A DNA stretch of 64,000 nt from DAOUKH01 sp965207995. Its GTDB lineage: Bacteria; Chloroflexota; Dehalococcoidia; SHYB01. The first letter of the stretch is position 1; each line of letters opens with the position of its first letter. Shown here in pieces: positions 60,604 through 64,000 of this stretch. The stretch is from NCBI GenBank assembly GCA_965207995.1, contig OZ242299.1:930001-994000 (forward strand). The letters run 5' to 3'. The notes under the pieces were generated by a model, which was not told the origin of the DNA, searched no databases, and saw only the letters and a list, made by a program, of their open reading frames with translations. A program made the translations under genes and the position numbers.

Positions 60604-61647
60604 CTACCGCCGTATCGGCTTGGTGACCGACTTGGGCGAGCCGAACGACGGCATGTAGGTCGAGTGCAGGCCGCCGTCGCCGCCGGCCACGGCGATCATC
60701 CAATGGTCCGGCGTCGGCACCATGGGATACATGCCGTCGACGATCAGGTCGGGGCGGGTGTCGCGACGCGAGCGTGCTGTCGAATGGATGCGGTCGCCGG
60801 GCAGGCGGGTGTGCTCGTGGAAGTAGCGCTTGACGTCGGCCTTCGACCAGCCCCCCTCCGCCAGGGCGCGGGCGTGGCCGGGGTTGAAGACGACCAGGGG
60901 CTCGCCGGTGAAGAGCGAGAACTGCGTGATCGCCGGGGCGGTCATCGTCTCCGCGAAGGCGGCCATGCCGCCCTCGGCCATGACGCGGTCGCCGAAGGTG
61001 CAGTTGAGCGTCGTGTTGGGCGCGATGACGGTGACGCAGCTCTCGCCGGCGTCGAAGCCGCGCTCGACGTGCAGCGGGTCCCAGGGGCTCTCCTCCTCGT
61101 TCTCGCCGAAGCACAGGGCAAACTTGCCGGGAAAGCCCTGCGTGGCCTTGTCGACCTCGCCAGGCACGGCGCCCCCGATGTTGAGCAGAATGAGGCGGAC
61201 GGCCCGTCCGATCGAGGCGTTGGCGCGGCTGCCGGGCCCCAGGCACCCCGCGCCGCAGTTGATCCCGATCTCGTGGCGGATGGGACCGTTGACGATCACG
61301 CCGACCCCAACGGGATTGGTGGTGGTCTGGATGCTGTAGAGGAGGAACTCTTCCTCGGTCATCGCTTCGACGGCGGCGGCGACGACCGGCATGTGCTCGG
61401 GAAGGCAGCCGGCCATCACCGCGTTCACCGCGACCTTTTCGACGGTGGCCTCGGCCACCGCGGGGTGCACGACGCCGAGCACCGCGTCCGGCGCCCGACC
61501 CGACGCGGCGACCATTGCCGCCACGCGCCCCTCAGTCGGCGGCACGATGGGGAGGCCGTCGGTCATGCCGCGGGCGTGGAAGTACTCGACGGCTTCGTCG
61601 TAGCCGCCCGCGGAGACGCGCGTGGAGGTGAGCTGTGGATCGGCCAT
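60604..61647 (-). CDS. Conserved partner of UGSC selenoprotein, copy 2
   Basis: The 347-residue product is the paralogue of the protein at 57685, with the same order of motifs: TDGLPIVPPT (29-38), VAVNAVMAGC (Cys81), INCGAGCLGPGSRANASIGRA, GFPGKFALCFGE and SPWDPLH. Extra cysteines occur in INCGAGC and TLNCTFGD. Function is unknown. It starts 5 nt after the stop of UGSC copy 2. Confidence 0.82.
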   Translation of the reverse strand: MADPQLTSTRVSAGGYDEAVEYFHARGMTDGLPIVPPTEGRVAAMVAASGRAPDAVLGVVHPAVAEATVEKVAVNAVMAGCLPEHMPVVAAAVEAMTEEEFLLYSIQTTTNPVGVGVIVNGPIRHEIGINCGAGCLGPGSRANASIGRAVRLILLNIGGAVPGEVDKATQGFPGKFALCFGENEEESPWDPLHVERGFDAGESCVTVIAPNTTLNCTFGDRVMAEGGMAAFAETMTAPAITQFSLFTGEPLVVFNPGHARALAEGGWSKADVKRYFHEHTRLPGDRIHSTARSRRDTRPDLIVDGMYPMVPTPDHWMIAVAGGDGGLHSTYMPSFGSPKSVTKPIRR

Positions 61648-61652
61648 CGGGA

Positions 61653-62228
61653 CTATTCCTCGGGCGCCACGGGCACGTTTACGACGCCGCGGTCGGGGAC
61701 GAGCAGAGCGGCGACGGCGTCGTCGAGCGCCCGGTAGGCGATCTCGCGGACGACGGGTTCCTCAAGGGTGTCGTAAGGGAAGGGAAGAATGACCTGGGGC
61801 AGCGCCGGCATCCCCCGGCCCTTCGCGGAGGCCGCCGCCAGGGCTTGGAAGGCCTTGGTGCTCACGGTCACCGTGGGGATGCCCTGCTTCTCGATCTCGA
61901 TGCTGTCGTGGATACACCACGCCGTGCAGGAGCCTCAGTTGCCGAGGCCGTTGATCACGGCGTCGGCCTTGGCCGTCAGGTCCTCCATCGCCTCCGGGGT
62001 GAGGGGAACCCCGATCTCGGTGAGCTTGGTGACCACGCCCTCGATTTCGTACCGCTCGTAGAGCAGCTCCTCGAACTGCTCCAGCGAGACGTTGAAGGAC
62101 CACCACTGGTTGTTGATGACGCCGATGGTCTTGCCGCGTAGGCTCGTCAGGCGCGGCGCGGGGGGCGTGCCGCCGACCGGCGTTTCGGGCGTCGGTAGCA
62201 GAAGCGACAGAGGCTGGTCGTCGGGCAT
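61653..62228 (-). CDS. UGSC-family selenoprotein, copy 2
   Basis: The frame from ATG 62228 has one UGA at 61935-61937 and runs on to 61653, giving 191 residues with U98-G-S-C101-T-A-W-C105-I-H-D. The N-terminus has a Pro-rich tail (about 25 residues), then SLRGKTIGVINNQWWSFNVSLEQ, and after Sec SIEIEKQGIPTVTVSTKAF, VILPFPYDT and a helical C-terminus. It is a paralogue of copy 1. The following gene is partner copy 2. A hairpin with the same UGUAU loop lies at 61907-61921. Confidence 0.92.
61907..61921 (-). promoter_or_regulatory. Candidate SECIS hairpin, UGSC copy 2
   Basis: CGTGG and CCACG form a 5-bp stem with a UGUAU loop beginning 19 nt after the UGA. The loop-closing pair is G-C here and C-G in copy 1, a compensated change. 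Confidence 0.75.
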
Positions 62229-62259
62229 GTCGTCCTCCTTTTGGGCCGCGGGGGTCGGG

Positions 62260-63201
62260 CTAGTAGCCGCCCTGGGTTTCGAAGATGCGGCGCGGGTTTT
62301 CGACCGTCATTTCCTCGACTTGGGCCTCGGTGACGCCGAGGTCGAGGAGGAGGGGGAGCACTTCGCCCTGGATGAGGCCGTAGTTGGACTTCCAGGGGCG
62401 GTCGGGGTCGGGCGGGGCCAGCGCCATGTAGCAACTGGTGTCGTGGGAGAGGACCATCCGGTCGGAGTGGCCGCGCTCGCACATTTTGGCGACCACCGCG
62501 GCGCGGCGTTCCGTCGGGAGCCCAAGCCCGAAGCGGTCCATGCCGACGTAGCTGCCGCGCTTGACGATGGCCTCGATGTACTCCAAGTCCTCGCTGTCGC
62601 CGGTGTGGCCGATTACCACGCGGCTCAGGTCGACGCCGGCCCGCTCGAAGACGTTCTGCTGCGCCAGGCCGTTGGCGTTGCGGACGAAGGTGTGCGTCGA
62701 GATCGGGACGCCCGTCTTTCGGTGGGCGATCGCCGCCGCCTTCAGGATCTGCACGTTCGCCCCGTCGACGACGGGCTCGGAGGCGACCTTGATCGCCCCC
62801 GCCTTCACCCCCGTATCGGCGATGCCCTCCTCGACGTCGTGGATGAAGAGGTCGGCCATCTCCTCGGGGCTCATGCGAGCGATGGAGCGCGGCGGGTCGA
62901 GCCAGAGGCCGGTGGAGACGATCATGTTGAGGTCGACGTGGTCGGCGACCTCCTTAAGCCGCGCGATGTCGCGCCCCAGGTCGATGGTGGTGAGATCGAG
63001 GATCGTGTCGACGCCGTTGGCCTTCGCCTCGTTGAGGGTGGTGATGGCCTTCTGGACCTCGGTCTCGCGGTCCCAGAGGTGGGGCCAGTTGTCGAGGACG
63101 CCGGCCGAGTGGATGAAGACGTGCTCGTGCATCAGCGTGAAGCCGAGCTCGTCGATGGGCTTCGGCCCGCGCATGGTGTTGACGGTGGGAGTGTCGGCCA
63201 T
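62260..63201 (-). CDS. Phosphotriesterase-family hydrolase
   Basis: The 313-residue product is a PTE-family amidohydrolase-superfamily enzyme with TLMHEHVFIH (HxH), AGAIKVASE (carboxylated Lys), PISTHTF and VIGHTGDSED (metal His residues) and LSHDTSCY (catalytic Asp). Many members are lactonases or esterases, so phosphotriester activity should not be assumed. ATG 63201 is preferred; the frame upstream is a shadow. It lies upstream of UGSC copy 2 on the same strand, with a 31-nt gap. Confidence 0.9.
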   Translation of the reverse strand: MADTPTVNTMRGPKPIDELGFTLMHEHVFIHSAGVLDNWPHLWDRETEVQKAITTLNEAKANGVDTILDLTTIDLGRDIARLKEVADHVDLNMIVSTGLWLDPPRSIARMSPEEMADLFIHDVEEGIADTGVKAGAIKVASEPVVDGANVQILKAAAIAHRKTGVPISTHTFVRNANGLAQQNVFERAGVDLSRVVIGHTGDSEDLEYIEAIVKRGSYVGMDRFGLGLPTERRAAVVAKMCERGHSDRMVLSHDTSCYMALAPPDPDRPWKSNYGLIQGEVLPLLLDLGVTEAQVEEMTVENPRRIFETQGGY

Positions 63202-63212
63202 GGTCGGTTCTC

Positions 63213-63995
63213 CTACCAGAGCTCGTCGGTGTAGGTGTCCGTGCCGACGACGGTAGGGATGAATGGCGCGGCGAAGACCACGCGCCCCAGCCCGGACTCG
63301 CCAAGGTCGGCGCTCAGCTTGAGGAATTTGTCCCAGCACTCCCGGGGGTCGGCTTCGAGGAAGTAGAGCTGGAGCGTCATCAGCTCCGGCTCCTCCACTC
63401 CGGGGATTTCCATGGGCGCGCCGCGCTCACTCTGCTTGGGGAGGACCGCCGACCATCCCGCGCAGGAGGCCACCGGGGAGTCCTTCATGAAGTCCACGAG
63501 GTACCGTGCTTGGAACCACTGGTCGACTTCCTCGCGGGCCGTCTCGTCGTTGGGCATGGTGGCGATGGTCACCAGTCCCTTGTACCGGTGGTCGAGGGCG
63601 AGCTCGATGGGCACGGGGTCCTCGTCGCGGTAGAAGCGCCAGTCGTACCAGTAGTTCGAGGTGTGGACGTGGCTCCGCTCGGGAAAGCCGCGGCCGTTTT
63701 CGTAGAGCCAGTGCACCTGCGGCCTCGACCATGCCGACTTCTCGGCGTGGTAGCCCTTCAGGTGCCAGTAGATGGCGAGATAGGAGCCGGCGTCCGCCGG
63801 CTTGGCGAAGGGGCTGCACTGGGGAAAGCGCAGGTCTTTGAGGTCGCGCGTGGCCACCCACCGGCGGCCGGCGAAGATGTAGGGGCCGGTCATGCAGCCG
63901 CCGTAGAAGTGGTCCCGCTCGTACCAGCGGTTGTACTCCTTCTCGAAACCCTTGTGGGGCTCCACCATCGTGTACAGCATCGACCCCACCTGCAC
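63213..63995 (-). CDS. EthD-like dimeric alpha/beta-barrel protein (5' end near window edge)
   Basis: The 260-residue product begins near the window edge (GTG 63995, or ATG 63980), so the N-terminus may be incomplete. It has the EthD-like segment EYNRWYERDHFYGGCM with the W-Y-x3-H pattern near the start and a related second block (VDQWFQARYLVDFM). It probably is a small-molecule-binding or cyclase-like protein. It is 11 nt upstream of the phosphotriesterase-family gene and is likely the first visible gene of the selenoprotein operon. Confidence 0.7.
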   Translation of the reverse strand: MQVGSMLYTMVEPHKGFEKEYNRWYERDHFYGGCMTGPYIFAGRRWVATRDLKDLRFPQCSPFAKPADAGSYLAIYWHLKGYHAEKSAWSRPQVHWLYENGRGFPERSHVHTSNYWYDWRFYRDEDPVPIELALDHRYKGLVTIATMPNDETAREEVDQWFQARYLVDFMKDSPVASCAGWSAVLPKQSERGAPMEIPGVEEPELMTLQLYFLEADPRECWDKFLKLSADLGESGLGRVVFAAPFIPTVVGTDTYTDELW

Positions 63996-64000
63996 CGGAT

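Overview
This is a high-GC bacterial window with Chloroflexota (Dehalococcoidia / SAR202-like) traits. These traits are three LLM-class flavin oxidoreductases, two Rieske oxygenases, many Amidohydrolase-2 proteins, a Pro/Thr-rich lipoprotein linker on a solute-binding protein, and a split methylmalonyl-CoA mutase. The lineage is an inference from gene content; there is no rRNA gene. Two tRNAs are present (Leu-UAG, Lys-CUU). No transposase, integrase or CRISPR array was seen.

Layout. 0-10.6 kb: the 3' part of nadA, then nadB; a minus-strand group (small protein, EthD-like barrel protein, acyl-CoA dehydrogenase, DUF1330, four-helix membrane protein); a tightly overlapping hemE-hemH-DUF4202 operon; a D-aminoacylase-like amidohydrolase and an HpcH/HpaI aldolase. 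10.7-18 kb: a lower-GC KAP P-loop NTPase, a heterodimeric ABC exporter pair, a NYN-domain protein and an O-methyltransferase. 18-24.5 kb: methylmalonyl-CoA mutase large subunit, VOC protein, acyl-CoA dehydrogenase, amidohydrolase, serine hydrolase and a SnoaL-like protein. 24.5-38.5 kb: a catabolic island of flavin oxidoreductases, two paralogous amidohydrolases, dienelactone hydrolase, two paralogous Rieske oxygenases, a two-domain VOC dioxygenase, an alpha/beta hydrolase, and the permeases and binding protein of a peptide-type ABC importer. 38.7-50.3 kb: an MFS transporter, a lone small antitoxin-like gene, an M20 amidohydrolase, GAPDH, a HigBA-type toxin-antitoxin pair, purH-purM-purF, and the two ATPases of a peptide-type importer. 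50.4-57.7 kb: tRNAs, an LLM oxidoreductase, the mutase B12 subunit plus epimerase, a DM13 protein, an MFS exporter, an SDR, an EEP-family protein and a cupin. 57.7-64 kb: two copies of a selenoprotein (UGSC) / partner-protein gene pair around an FMN-dependent 2-hydroxyacid oxidase, then a phosphotriesterase-family protein and an EthD-like protein.

The main result is selenocysteine. Three minus-strand genes are interrupted by one in-frame UGA at a functionally meaningful position, and each UGA is followed by a hairpin whose apical loop starts 19 nt downstream. Two are UGSC-family proteins. The third is an M20-family amidohydrolase in which the UGA replaces the metal-ligand cysteine of the MHACGHDGH motif, giving MHA-Sec-GHDGH. 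I do not know this form as an established selenoprotein family.

The window is also strewn with short palindromic repeats. Three modules recur in the same order (R3-R1-R2) as a composite element, and individual modules sit on gene 3' ends, where they supply stop codons or C-terminal residues.
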